From: Paenibacillus lacisoli
GTDB lineage: Bacteria > Bacillota > Bacilli > Paenibacillales > Paenibacillaceae
NCBI RefSeq assembly: GCF_030580655.1
Contig: NZ_JAUQTB010000002.1
Span: 248,001-312,000 of the forward strand
Direction of reading: 5' to 3'
DNA: 64,000 nt
Positions 53,720-62,928 of this stretch are shown here, piece by piece (position 1 is the stretch's first letter; every line of letters begins with the position of its first letter). The translations under genes were made by a program, and so were the position numbers. Below the pieces are notes generated by a model. It was not told the DNA's origin, searched no databases, and saw only the letters and a list, made by a program, of their open reading frames with translations.

Positions 53720-54273
53720 TTACACTTCCATAATCTCTTTTTCTTTGGCAGCGAGCACTTTATCGACTTCCGCGATAAATTTGTCCGTTGTTTTCTGTAC
53801 ATCTTCCTGATGACGACGGGACTCGTCTTCAGAAATGTCCGTTTTTTCCATCTTCTTGATATCATCGTTAGCATCACGACGGATATTGCGGATGGCTACC
53901 TTGGCTTCTTCACCGAATTTCTTCGACTGCTTCACCAGATCACTTCTTCTCTCTTCAGTCAAAGGAGGAATGCTCAGACGAATTGCTGTTCCGTCATTAG
54001 CAGGTGTCAGCCCCAGATCCGATTTCATAATGGCACGTTCAATATCGTTCAGAGAGGATTTGTCCCATGGCTGAATCATCAGTGTACGGGAATCCGGTGT
54101 ATTGATGTTCGCAAGCTGATTAATTGGTGTTGGTGCACCATAATATTCAACCTGTACACGATCCAGCAGCGACGGAGTCGCACGGCCGGCACGCAGTGTA
54201 GCCAGGTCACGTTTCAGAGCAAGGATTGCTTTCTCCATACGTTCTTCTGCATGTTTTTTTACCGTTTGTGGCA

Positions 54274-54274
<1 letters not shown>
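53720..54274 (-). CDS. frr: Ribosome recycling factor
   Basis: RRF of 184 residues that splits post-termination ribosomes with EF-G. Recognised by [31 protein letters not shown] (first part) and [18 protein letters not shown], and the long antiparallel helices flanking a small beta domain. Its ATG shares one base with the pyrH stop (TAATG) and the SD AAGGGAG lies within pyrH. pyrH-frr order is nearly universal. Confidence 0.98.
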
Positions 54275-55041
<767 letters not shown>

Positions 55042-55123
55042 TTAATAACTCACATCTTTTCTGCAGTTCAATTCCGATCATCTGCGGGATATAGAGGCAG
55101 TTATCTAATTCTCTTCATTGTGC

Positions 55124-55145
55124 AAGAAAAGCTCCTACCGGAGCC
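55124..55145 (-). terminator. Second hairpin terminator between tsf and pyrH
   Basis: GGCTCC-GGTA-GGAGCT followed by TTTCTTG on the minus strand; near copy of the terminator at 34341-34365. Confidence 0.7.
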
Positions 55146-55193
55146 CCTTGTCCCAAACGCTGCGGCTGTGCGCAGTATCATGAAGTTTTGAGA

Positions 55194-55221
55194 AGAAAGG
55201 AACACCTGCGTGTTCCTTTCT
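55194..55221 (-). terminator. First hairpin after tsf
   Basis: A perfect 12-base stem AGAAAGGAACAC-GCAG-GTGTTCCTTTCT followed by TCTC. The stem is very strong but the U-tract is poor, so it may stabilise the rpsB-tsf mRNA 3' end instead of terminating. Confidence 0.65.
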
Positions 55222-55265
55222 GAATGACTGTCTATATAATAACATTCCTTATCCAGGAGAAGTTA

Positions 55266-55916
55266 TTATTGTTTTACTTGAGACATAACTTCTTCATAGA
55301 AGTTGTCTTCTTTTTTCTCCATGCCTTCACCCAGCTCAAAGCGGGCAAAACGACGGATGGAGATGTTCTCGCCGATTGTGCTGATTTTTTCGTTAACCAG
55401 CGTAGCCACTGTTTTGTCCGGATCTTTTACGAAAGCTTGCTCAAGCAGGCAGAACTCTTCGTAATATTTACCGATACGGCCTTCAACCATTTTCTCAACG
55501 ATTTTCTCAGGCTTGCCTTCGTTGAGGGCTTGAGCTTTCAGAATTTCCTTCTCTTTTTCCACGTCTTCAGCCGGAACTTCTTCACGACGAACATAACGTG
55601 GGCTCACTGCTGCGATGTGCATAGCGATATCGCGTGCAAATTCTTTAAACTGGTCTGTTTTTGCTACGAAGTCAGTTTCGCAGTTGATTTCAACCAGAAC
55701 GCCGATACGTCCGCCAGCGTGGATATAAGATTCAACCACACCTTCAGTCGCGATACGGCCTGCTTTGTTTGCTGCTGCTGCAAGGCCTTTCTCACGAAGA
55801 ATTTCGGATGCTTTTGTCAGATCGCCATTTGCCTCTTCCAGCGCTTTTTTGCAATCGAGCATACCGGCGCCAGTTTTTTCGCGAAGCTCTTTTACTGCTG
55901 CTGCATTAACTGCCAT
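55266..55916 (-). CDS. tsf: Elongation factor Ts
   Basis: Nucleotide exchange factor for EF-Tu, 216 residues, the short form usual in some Firmicutes. N-terminal UBA-like domain [21 protein letters not shown] with the core motif [18 protein letters not shown] 55916 follows TGGAGGG. A GU-rich hairpin terminator (56041-56083) separates it from rpsB, probably permitting partial readthrough to set S2:EF-Ts ratio. Confidence 0.97.
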   Translation of the reverse strand: MAVNAAAVKELREKTGAGMLDCKKALEEANGDLTKASEILREKGLAAAANKAGRIATEGVVESYIHAGGRIGVLVEINCETDFVAKTDQFKEFARDIAMHIAAVSPRYVRREEVPAEDVEKEKEILKAQALNEGKPEKIVEKMVEGRIGKYYEEFCLLEQAFVKDPDKTVATLVNEKISTIGENISIRRFARFELGEGMEKKEDNFYEEVMSQVKQ

Positions 55917-56040
55917 TATAAATTCCCTCCACAGGTTGGTTTATGTTATCCAGCACTTACATGAGCTGAATCCGAACGTCCTCCGGACTATGATGAACGG
56001 AGCACTCTCTTCAAACTTATGTAAAATGCTCATATCCTTA

Positions 56041-56083
56041 AAAAAAGGGCAGTGAGAGGTTATCCACCTACCAACCACCCTTT
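56041..56083 (-). terminator. Terminator between rpsB and tsf
   Basis: AAGGGTGGT pairs with ACTGCCCTT (with GU pairs) around a long loop, followed by TTTTTTT on the minus strand, 28 bases past rpsB. Confidence 0.7.
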
Positions 56084-56110
56084 TCATTTAATTTCATCGG
56101 ATCAACTGAA

Positions 56111-56809
56111 TTAAGCTGTAGTTTCTTCGCCTTGGTGAGCTTCGATTACAGCATCAGCCATTTTACCAGTCAGCAATTTAACAGCGCGGATCGCGTCATC
56201 ATTGCCTGGAATTACGTAGTCGATTTCGTCCGGATCACAGTTCGTATCAACGATACCAACAATTGGGATACCCAGTTTACGAGCTTCCGCTACTGCGATA
56301 CGCTCTTTGCGAGGATCGATAACGAACAGGGCACTTGGAAGACCCTTCATGTTCTTGATACCGCCCAGGAATTTCTCAAGACGATCTTTCTCTTTACGGA
56401 GAAGGATAACTTCTTTTTTAGGAAGAACTGCGAAAGTGCCGTCCTCTTCCCAGGATTCCAGTTGTTTCAGACGGTCAATACGCTTTTGAATAGTTTGGAA
56501 GTTCGTCAGCGTACCACCCAACCAACGTTGGTTGATGTAAAATTGTCCAGCGCGCTCAGCTTCTTCTTTCACAGAATCTTGAGCTTGTTTTTTAGTACCA
56601 ACGAAAAGAATTGTTCCATTCTCGCCAGCCAGACCTTTAACAAAGTTGTAAGCTTCTTCAACCTTCTTAACTGTCTTTTGCAGGTCGATAATGTAAATTC
56701 CGTTTCTTTCAGTGAAGATATAACGATCCATTTTTGGGTTCCAACGACGAGTCTGGTGACCGAAGTGTACCCCAGCTTCCAAAAGCTGCTTCATGGAGAT
56801 TACTGCCAT
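56111..56809 (-). CDS. rpsB: 30S ribosomal protein S2
   Basis: S2 of 232 residues ([80 protein letters not shown]). The start is ATG 56809 after TTAGGAGGTG; the frame to 56860 has no SD. A strong promoter and a 5'-end hairpin precede it. It follows the chemotaxis/sigD operon, as in B. subtilis. Confidence 0.98.
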   Translation of the reverse strand: MAVISMKQLLEAGVHFGHQTRRWNPKMDRYIFTERNGIYIIDLQKTVKKVEEAYNFVKGLAGENGTILFVGTKKQAQDSVKEEAERAGQFYINQRWLGGTLTNFQTIQKRIDRLKQLESWEEDGTFAVLPKKEVILLRKEKDRLEKFLGGIKNMKGLPSALFVIDPRKERIAVAEARKLGIPIVGIVDTNCDPDEIDYVIPGNDDAIRAVKLLTGKMADAVIEAHQGEETTA

Positions 56810-56900
56810 CTTCACGCACCTCCTAATATGGTTTTTTTGTGTGTCCTCCGCCGACATCATCTCCTATGAAGACTTCCAAAAAGAAGCACCCTTCACAAGA

Positions 56901-56934
56901 TTAACCGACGTGTGTTTTTAACACCGTCAATTAA
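56901..56934 (-). promoter_or_regulatory. Stable hairpin at the 5' end of the rpsB mRNA
   Basis: The minus strand folds as TTAATTGACG-GTGTT with AACACACGTCGGTTAA: about 15 pairs with two GU pairs and a one-base bulge, loop AAA. It begins within 10 bases of the predicted transcription start, the position of 5' mRNA stabilisers or ribosomal-protein leader sites. Confidence 0.55.
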
Positions 56935-56961
56935 TATACCATAAGACCCATTCGGTTGCAA
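56933..56961 (-). promoter_or_regulatory. Sigma-A promoter for rpsB-tsf
   Basis: TTGCAA (56956-56961) and extended -10 TGGTATATT (TATATT at 56933-56938) with a 17-base spacer on the minus strand. Confidence 0.8.
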
Positions 56962-57031
56962 GACAACTCCCTAACAAAGTTGGTATATGTCGAAGAAGAG
57001 TTTTCTGCGATGGGCACCGCCGGTCTTCACC

Positions 57032-57073
57032 AAAAAATGAAAGCCATCCTGCTCTCATCAGCTGGACGGCTTT
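57032..57073 (-). terminator. Terminator ending the chemotaxis/sigD operon
   Basis: AAAGCCGTCC pairs with AGGATGGCTTT around a 13-base loop, followed by CATTTTTTGG on the minus strand. The 5' arm overlaps the last codons of the preceding gene. Confidence 0.85.
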
Positions 57074-57669
57074 ATGGTAATTTTATTAATGATGGAGTCA
57101 AAGCTCTCGCCTTTGTTAAAGGTAAACGTACCCGACTGGATCTTGCGGTTGATCTTGAGTTCAGATGCACGGCTGCGGAAAGCAGCAGCATCACGAATCA
57201 CACCTGCCTCCTTCAGTCCTTGAGCGACACTGTTCAGGTTGCTGCCTGAAGAAATTTTGTAATTGACCTGCGGCGTCTCCGGCTGGGTCGTAACCGGCTT
57301 GCTTGGATTCTGAGGCGCTGCCGTTTGGGCCTGGGTCGAGGATTTGGCCTCTGGAGTCTTGGGAGCTGCAGGTTCAGCAGGCTTCTCAGCAGCTGCAGGC
57401 GCCTTCGAAGACTGCACTGCGGCTTTCTTGTTGTCACTGATCACCTTTTCGCGCCACTGCTCCTCGGTCATGAGCTGCTCCGAGCTGTCTGTAACCTTCA
57501 GATTCAGCTGCTTGGCAGCAGCTTCAAGCTCTTCGCGGGTCAACTCTCCTGTACTGCTTGAGGCAGGCGTTGCCTCTTCCCCTTTGCCAATGATCGCAAG
57601 CTGAAGCAGCAGCGCGCCCAGAATCAGGCCAATACCGATACCCAATATAAATGTACGGTTCTTGATCAC
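57058..57669 (-). CDS. Single-pass membrane protein with MltG-type LysM-like domain
   Basis: Protein of 203 residues: N-terminal membrane helix (FILGIGIGLILGALLLQLAI), a charged region (ELTREELEAAAKQLNLKV), an Ala/Pro/Lys/Thr-rich linker (about 85-140), then a domain (VNYKISSGSNLNSVAQGLKEAGVI ... NRKIQSGTFTFNKGESFDSII) like the LysM-like module at the front of MltG/YceG endolytic transglycosylases. The catalytic YceG domain is absent, so it may bind glycan but not cleave. GTG start at 57669 after AGGAGGAAG; GTGA overlap with the upstream gene. It ends the motility operon. Confidence 0.8.
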   Translation of the reverse strand: MIKNRTFILGIGIGLILGALLLQLAIIGKGEEATPASSSTGELTREELEAAAKQLNLKVTDSSEQLMTEEQWREKVISDNKKAAVQSSKAPAAAEKPAEPAAPKTPEAKSSTQAQTAAPQNPSKPVTTQPETPQVNYKISSGSNLNSVAQGLKEAGVIRDAAAFRSRASELKINRKIQSGTFTFNKGESFDSIINKITIKPSS

Positions 57670-58226
57670 AACGCTTCCTCCTGTTTGGCCAACTGGAGAA
57701 TCAGCTGAATCTCTCCGCGCTGCAGGCCAATTTGCTTGCCAATAGCATCCAGCGATTTGCCCTGTTCATACAGCTGGAACAATTCCGGATAACGCTCCCG
57801 CACCTTCGGAGACAAAGGTGGCTCTTCTTCTGCTTGTTGAGGTTCATCCGCGCGACCGCCAGACTCCATACCGTAAGCCAGCTCCAGCAGAGACTGCCGG
57901 GCAGCTGCATGGTCCTCACGGAGCTGACTCAGTACGCTATCCTGACCGGCAGCCTGCTGTTCCAGCTGAACCACACGCTGTCTCATCTCTGCCACCTGCT
58001 CCTGCAATGCCGCCTGCTTAGCCGCATGGTCCTGTTTCAAATCTGCGACAAGCGCGATGATCTCATCGTTGTCACGTTCTATTTCGGCCAAATATTGCTC
58101 CAGCGTAGCTTCCACATTTTTGACGATCTGTTCGCCTGCCGCCGGCTCTTTCGCCCGTTTAGGCAGCAGTAGTGCGTATACCACTGCCACCGCCCCAAGA
58201 AGAACGATAATCTGCCAAGGTTCCAA
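57666..58226 (-). CDS. Membrane-anchored coiled-coil protein at the SwrB position
   Basis: Protein of 186 residues with an N-terminal membrane segment (IIVLLGAVAVVYALLL), a coiled coil (about 40-115, rich in Gln, Glu, Ala, Leu), an acidic Pro-rich linker and a C-terminal helix-turn-helix-like tail (ELFQLYEQGKSLDAIGKQIGLQRGEIQLIL). Size, layout and location between sigD and rpsB match B. subtilis SwrB, which activates flagellar export-apparatus assembly; sequence identity is not obvious by eye, so homology is unproven. TTG start at 58226 with AAAGGAGA. Confidence 0.8.
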   Translation of the reverse strand: MEPWQIIVLLGAVAVVYALLLPKRAKEPAAGEQIVKNVEATLEQYLAEIERDNDEIIALVADLKQDHAAKQAALQEQVAEMRQRVVQLEQQAAGQDSVLSQLREDHAAARQSLLELAYGMESGGRADEPQQAEEEPPLSPKVRERYPELFQLYEQGKSLDAIGKQIGLQRGEIQLILQLAKQEEAL

Positions 58227-58269
58227 TCCGCTGCTCTCCTTTGTATTCCAATAGAATAATTTCGCTGAT

Positions 58270-58584
58270 TTACAATGTTAAATCAATATGATGCCCTTTG
58301 TATGGATGTTCTGCCGGATGAGCCGCTGCCGCTTCCTCTTCGTGCCGGGCAGCATGAGTTTCCGGATCATGCCTGTGCTGTTCGCCGTCTCCATCCCGGA
58401 TGGTGGCCGAAGAGGAAGAATCCACTTCTGCACTTCGCTGGCGCTGTGCAAGACTTTCTTTATGGGTTTGCTGTCCGAGCAGTGCCTGTTCATGGGAAGG
58501 CCGCTGCATGTAGTCATTCTGATGCCTGCCTACTTCACTGACACGAGGTATCGCAATTTGAAGCTCAATATTTTTTAAGCTCAT
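58270..58584 (-). CDS. Short hydrophilic protein of the flagellar operon, unknown function
   Basis: Protein of 104 residues: an N-terminal MSLKNIELQIAIPRVSEVG followed by Gln/His/Glu/Ser/Arg-rich, apparently disordered sequence with many histidines (HRHDPETHAARHEEEAAAAHP). The N-terminal segment resembles small proteins often found between sigD and rpsB in Firmicute flagellar operons, but I know no function. ATG 58584 follows ACGGAGGG. The composition suggests possible metal binding by the His-rich tail, which is speculation. Confidence 0.75.
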   Translation of the reverse strand: MSLKNIELQIAIPRVSEVGRHQNDYMQRPSHEQALLGQQTHKESLAQRQRSAEVDSSSSATIRDGDGEQHRHDPETHAARHEEEAAAAHPAEHPYKGHHIDLTL

Positions 58585-58635
58585 CGTTATTCCCTCCGTC
58601 TGCTGTCGGATCGGCTTTCACCGGACTGCTAATTT

Positions 58636-60045
58636 TTATACTCGAGGGGTCATGGTTATATCGCCTTCGAAATAATAAAAGGACATACGCGATACAGGGT
58701 CCTTAATAAATTTGGTGTATCTTCCGATAACTATTTTGGAGCCGCCGTAAATGATGCTCTCCACATTAACCCGGGCAAGACTGGTATCTTCCAGTGTGCT
58801 CTCAATCTCCAGGATGCGTTCGCGTGCATCGGCCTGTTCCTTCTGGTGAGATTTCTGGGTGGCTTTAAGCTTGACCCGCATCCCTACCTTGTCTGGAGAC
58901 AGCTGCCCGGCAGCTGCCAGCTGATCGAGAATATGAAGCGCTTTAATTGTTTTATCCAGGTTTTCATTTAGAAGACGCATTTTGGCACGCAGTTCCGTAA
59001 GCTCGTTGCGCAGCTCAGGCAGCACACCCACTTCAATGGAAGTTGGTGTAGACATCGTATTACCAACTGTACGTGCGGTTACCTTCTGGCCTGCCTGAAT
59101 GTTACCGCCAACGATCAGCCCCTTGGCACCGCTGCAGATCACGTCATGACCTGCGCGTATCTCGGAATGCATAATACTCTGGGAGACTATAACATCGGCA
59201 CCTGCGCTGACATTGGCATCCTGAATGAAGGAACTCTTCACATTCTGCACCGCTTTGACATGTCCTTTATGGTAACCGATAATGCCGCCTGTAATCTCAA
59301 TGGAGCCGCCGGCTTCGAGCTCAGCGCCTTCCACACCGCCAATGACACGAATATCGCCATGAGCCCGGATGCGGAAGCCGGTCAGCACGTTCCCCCTGAC
59401 AATGACTGTTCCGACAAAATCGATATTGCCGACAGAATAGTCGATATCACCATTAATCTCATAGATGGGGAATACGTTAACCTTTTGTTTATCTGTGAAC
59501 GTGACGATCCCGTCTATAGCCGCATACATGGCATTGCCTTCCGGGTTCACCACTACATTTTTGCCAATTTTAAAACGCGCTTCCTTCACGGGACGAGGCG
59601 GCACTTCCTCACCAGTCACTGAGATCCCCGGCAAGCCCGGTTCTGCAGGAATCAGCTCTGCCAGAATTTGTCCTGCTTTCACGTTATTCAGCTTTGTTAC
59701 TTCTTTATAATCTACTGTGCCTTTACTATCTTCACGCGGACGAAGCTCTTTTTCACTTTCCTGTTCAAAAGCATAACGAATGCTTCCATTCTTTCCGTCA
59801 GTTGGACGGGTACCTGCTGCAATTAATAGTTTTTCGCCATAGAAAAAATCGGGTTTTTGCGCAAAGCGTTGAAGAGCTTCCGGCTTAAGGCCGTGAACAA
59901 TCTGATTTTCCTTAAGGAATTGTTCCAAATCGAGTACCGTGCACTCAAATCCTTCCTCACTTTTGGAACACTCCAGATAAGCTTCCACCTTGCTCTCCGC
60001 ATAGGAGATGCTCAAATGGTGCTCCAACGCAAACTGCTTCTCCAA
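58636..60045 (-). CDS. FapA family protein (DUF342)
   Basis: Protein of 469 residues with the DUF342 layout: N-terminal alpha/beta part, central right-handed beta-helix rich in Gly/Val/Ile (DIDYSVGNIDFVGTVIVRGNV, GGVEGAELEAGGSIEITGGIIG, IRAGHDVICSGAKGLIVGG), and C-terminal coiled coil (RNELTELRAKMRLLNENLDKTIKAL). In Vibrio vulnificus FapA is a glucose-PTS-linked flagellar assembly protein; in Firmicutes it sits by sigD as here. The TTG at 60066 lies ahead of the SD; TTG 60045 after GGGGGAAGG is preferred. Confidence 0.88.
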   Translation of the reverse strand: MEKQFALEHHLSISYAESKVEAYLECSKSEEGFECTVLDLEQFLKENQIVHGLKPEALQRFAQKPDFFYGEKLLIAAGTRPTDGKNGSIRYAFEQESEKELRPREDSKGTVDYKEVTKLNNVKAGQILAELIPAEPGLPGISVTGEEVPPRPVKEARFKIGKNVVVNPEGNAMYAAIDGIVTFTDKQKVNVFPIYEINGDIDYSVGNIDFVGTVIVRGNVLTGFRIRAHGDIRVIGGVEGAELEAGGSIEITGGIIGYHKGHVKAVQNVKSSFIQDANVSAGADVIVSQSIMHSEIRAGHDVICSGAKGLIVGGNIQAGQKVTARTVGNTMSTPTSIEVGVLPELRNELTELRAKMRLLNENLDKTIKALHILDQLAAAGQLSPDKVGMRVKLKATQKSHQKEQADARERILEIESTLEDTSLARVNVESIIYGGSKIVIGRYTKFIKDPVSRMSFYYFEGDITMTPRV

Positions 60046-60075
60046 GAAGTCCTTCCCCCTTTTCAATGTTCAGCT

Positions 60076-60864
60076 TTAATCCTTCTGCATCAGCAGGTTC
60101 CGCTGCTTGTCCAGCGTCCCTCTGAGTCTTAATATAGCCTTGGAATGAAGTTGAGATATTCTGGATGGGGAAAGTGACATCACCTCTGCTATTTCGCTTA
60201 ATGACAAGTCCTCGTAATACAACAAGGAAATCACGATCCGTTCTTTCTCGGTCAGCTTCTCAATGCCTTGAACCAAGGCTTCTCTAAGGTAAAATTCATT
60301 GACTTTGTAATCCGGATTCTTGGCTTTCTCATCAACGAGCAGGGACAGCCTGGTTTCCTGTTCTTCTTCACGAATCGGATCTTCCAGAGATACAATCGAC
60401 ATCACCGATACTTCCTGCAGCATATTCTGAAAATCCCTCTCCGATATATCCAGATAGCTGCTGATTTCAGTATCGCTGACGGTTCGCATATACTTCTGCT
60501 CTAGGTACTGGTATGCATCTTCAATTCGTTTGGCCTTCTCCCTTACTGAACGCGGTACCCAGTCTCCCTGACGCAAACCGTCAAGAATCGCGCCGCGCAC
60601 ACGCCAAGAAGCATAGGTTTCGAACTGCAGTCCACGGCTGTAATCGAACTTCTCGATCGCATCAATCAGTCCCATGACGCCGTTGCTGGCCAAATCGTCC
60701 TTGGATACGTTTTTGGGAAGCCCGATCGCGAGCCTCCCGGCAACATAATCCACAATACTTAAGTAATTTTCAATCAGCTTTTTTTTCGCTTCCAGGTCCC
60801 CGTGTTCCTTCCATTGTTCCCAGAGCTCCGAGTAGTTTAGGTGCGATGCTTTTCGCTCGTTCAA
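60076..60864 (-). CDS. sigD: Flagellar sigma factor SigD (FliA family)
   Basis: Sigma-28 factor of 262 residues with regions 2 (DLASNGVMGLIDAIEKFDYSRGLQFETYASWRVRGAILDGLR, core part), 3 (DTEISSYLDISERDFQNML) and 4 (LTEKERIVISLLYYEDLSLSEIAEVMSLSPSRISQL). It transcribes late flagellar, chemotaxis and autolysin genes and is held by FlgM. The frame to GTG 60873 overlaps the SD AAGGAGGGTGA; the TTG at 60864 (MNERKASHLNY) fits at 9 bases. It lies 6 bases downstream of the previous gene's stop. Confidence 0.97.
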   Translation of the reverse strand: MNERKASHLNYSELWEQWKEHGDLEAKKKLIENYLSIVDYVAGRLAIGLPKNVSKDDLASNGVMGLIDAIEKFDYSRGLQFETYASWRVRGAILDGLRQGDWVPRSVREKAKRIEDAYQYLEQKYMRTVSDTEISSYLDISERDFQNMLQEVSVMSIVSLEDPIREEEQETRLSLLVDEKAKNPDYKVNEFYLREALVQGIEKLTEKERIVISLLYYEDLSLSEIAEVMSLSPSRISQLHSKAILRLRGTLDKQRNLLMQKD

Positions 60865-60869
60865 TGGCT

Positions 60870-61301
60870 TCACCCTCCTTGTTTGTCTGTCAGGTGACGA
60901 ACGGCTTTCGCCAGTTCTTCAGGGTCTTTCGTCGAAACCAGTTTTGGCGGATTCAGCGGCGCAAAGCCGTTCTGATCCCCTTCCAGTACTTCAGGCTTCT
61001 GTTTTAACAATTCATTCAAGTCTTCGCTCTCATCCGGTGTTGTTAAATTCAGCTTCGTACCGACCTGTTCATCTCGGGAAGACGCATTCCCATCCATTGC
61101 GGCTGAGGCATCAGCCTCTTCATTCATTGTCATGGCAAGCACCCATCGAAGTGCAAAAGCGAGCACAAACCATATCGCAAAAGCGATTAAACCGCGGATC
61201 AGGCTTGTGGTCAAAAGGTTGCTTGCAGCAGACACCAGAAAGGTCAGTACAAAGCCGATCAGGCCGGACCAAAAGTTGATGCGTAAGCTTCCTTTTAACA
61301 T
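60870..61301 (-). CDS. Small membrane protein between cheD and sigD, unknown function
   Basis: Protein of 143 residues with two membrane helices (FWSGLIGFVLTFLVSAASNLL, GLIAFAIWFVLAFALRWVL) and an acidic, disordered C-terminus that ends PEELAKAVRHLTDKQGG. ATG 61301 follows AAAGGAATTA, made of the last cheD codons. The position is constant in Paenibacillus-like che operons as far as I can recall, but the function is unknown. The C-terminal tail looks like a short recognition helix. Confidence 0.8.
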   Translation of the reverse strand: MLKGSLRINFWSGLIGFVLTFLVSAASNLLTTSLIRGLIAFAIWFVLAFALRWVLAMTMNEEADASAAMDGNASSRDEQVGTKLNLTTPDESEDLNELLKQKPEVLEGDQNGFAPLNPPKLVSTKDPEELAKAVRHLTDKQGG

Positions 61302-61303
61302 AC

Positions 61304-61801
61304 TTATAATTCCTTTACACCCATTTGTACGCTTCGAATACTCAAAACGCCGGTTTCACAGTCCAATTCAATCGTCCGTCCATGATTGCCGCCTGTATCT
61401 TCCCCGATGAGGGGAATGCGGAGTTCATCCAGCTGCAGCTTACAGGATTCAACATTACGGGGACCGATTCGCATGGTGTCCCCGCTTCCTGCAAAGGCAA
61501 ACATCTGGGCTCCGCCGGCCATTTTGGCAACAAGTCTGGATTGGGATACACCCAGCCTCAGCAGCTTGTTCAGCAGCTCAGGCAGGGCCGTATCCGCATA
61601 TTTAGCAATGTTGAGTTGTCCCTCACGGGCAATATCGGCAGTCGGCAGCATGACATGAGCCATGCCGGCCAGCTTCAGCTGAGGGTCATACAGTGTTACG
61701 CCAACACATGAACCCAATCCGATCGTGCGGATAACACCAGGGTTACCCGCTACGTTCAAATCGGCCATTCCTACTTTGATAATGCTTTTTTCCTCAATCA
61801 T
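61304..61801 (-). CDS. cheD: Chemoreceptor glutamine deamidase CheD
   Basis: Deamidates receptor glutamines and binds CheC, 165 residues. The catalytic Cys is in TIGLGSCVGVTLYDP and the His in MAHVMLP; GGAQMF and GPRNVESCKLQLDELRIPLIGEDTGGNHGRTI are typical (opening residues). It overlaps cheC by 8 bases. The ATG at 61801 has only a weak SD (GCAGG directly before it), consistent with translational coupling. Confidence 0.96.
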   Translation of the reverse strand: MIEEKSIIKVGMADLNVAGNPGVIRTIGLGSCVGVTLYDPQLKLAGMAHVMLPTADIAREGQLNIAKYADTALPELLNKLLRLGVSQSRLVAKMAGGAQMFAFAGSGDTMRIGPRNVESCKLQLDELRIPLIGEDTGGNHGRTIELDCETGVLSIRSVQMGVKEL

Positions 61802-62420
61802 CCTGCAGCGGGACTCCCAGTGCCGTAAAAATTTTACCGAAAGATTCAGGGTCCGGAATAAGGAAGAATTGCCCCTCTACCTTATTCTCACCCTCCAGGA
61901 ACGTGGTATCTATCAGGAGCGCGTCATCTCCCATCTGGCCGAACTGCAGCAGTCCGTAACTGAGGATCGCACCAGCCATATCCATGGCCAAAGCTGGCAC
62001 GGTAGGATACATAGACAGCTTGGTGAAGTCGGCCAGCGAGGAAAGATAGGAGCCCGCAAGGATATTACCGATCTCTGAAAGAGCGGACTGCTCCATTTCA
62101 TTAAACTGTTCCTCCTCCGCCGTCTCCATTCCGGCCAAGCGGGACAGCAGGCTCTTCGCTGCATTCGGCGTAACGATGAAGAACAGGTTACCTGGCGCTT
62201 CTCCTTCTACCCTGAAGAAGATAGCGATCACAATCCGCTCCGCTCCGCCGACACTTTCGGCGATTTCCTCAAACGGAAGCATCTGTACCTTGGGAACACC
62301 CATATCAATCGGCTTGTCCAGCAGTCTGGAGAGAGCTGTAGCTGCATTGCCAGCTCCAATATTCCCTACCTCTTTCAGAATATCAAGCTTGAACTCTTCG
62401 AGATGATTAAAGGCCCCCAT
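61794..62420 (-). CDS. cheC: CheY-P phosphatase CheC
   Basis: Chemotaxis adaptation protein of 208 residues with two phosphatase-like helices: EFKLDILKEVGNIGAGNAATAL and EQSALSEIGNILAGSYLSSL, both carrying the E-x2-N pair. It dephosphorylates CheY-P and is enhanced by CheD. ATG 62420 with an AGAGGA SD formed by the cheW tail. Confidence 0.96.
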   Translation of the reverse strand: MGAFNHLEEFKLDILKEVGNIGAGNAATALSRLLDKPIDMGVPKVQMLPFEEIAESVGGAERIVIAIFFRVEGEAPGNLFFIVTPNAAKSLLSRLAGMETAEEEQFNEMEQSALSEIGNILAGSYLSSLADFTKLSMYPTVPALAMDMAGAILSYGLLQFGQMGDDALLIDTTFLEGENKVEGQFFLIPDPESFGKIFTALGVPLQDD

Positions 62421-62424
62421 CGCA

Positions 62425-62886
62425 TTATTCCTCTACGCTTTCCAGCTGAACGACCTCGCTTTTATTGAGCACTTCAGACAGGTTCAGCATAATCAGAAGA
62501 CGATCATCACTGATTTTGGCTACACCGCGCAGATATTTCGCACGAACACCACCCACCACTTCCGGCGGTGTATCAATGCTGCTGGAATTCAGATCGATAA
62601 CATCATTGGCAGCGTCGACAATAAAGCCTACCTGCATGTCGTGAACTGCAACAATGATAATACGGGTCTGATCTGTGTACTCTGCTTCAGGAAGACCAAA
62701 ACGTCCACGCAGATCAATAACCGGAATGACGATGCCGCGCATGTTGAATACACCTTTGATGAAAGAGTACGTCTTCGGAACGCGTGTGATCGGCACCATC
62801 CGTTCGATGGATTGGACTTTGTCCACCTCCACCCCATATTCCTCATTGCCCAGTTTAAAGACGATTACTTTTATTTCTTCTCCCAT
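62425..62886 (-). CDS. cheW: Chemotaxis adaptor CheW
   Basis: Couples receptors to CheA, 153 residues. Fold markers: EIKVIVFKLGNEEYGVEVDKV, RVPKTYSFIKGVFNMRGIVIPVIDLRGRFGLP (opening part), GFIVDAANDVIDL. The frame to 62916 includes the SD AAAGGAGGG; ATG 62886 is the start. It follows cheA by about 40 bases. Confidence 0.96.
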   Translation of the reverse strand: MGEEIKVIVFKLGNEEYGVEVDKVQSIERMVPITRVPKTYSFIKGVFNMRGIVIPVIDLRGRFGLPEAEYTDQTRIIIVAVHDMQVGFIVDAANDVIDLNSSSIDTPPEVVGGVRAKYLRGVAKISDDRLLIMLNLSEVLNKSEVVQLESVEE

Positions 62887-62928
62887 GTCGAAAAACCCTC
62901 CTTTTAATCGAAACAAAAAGAATGCTGC

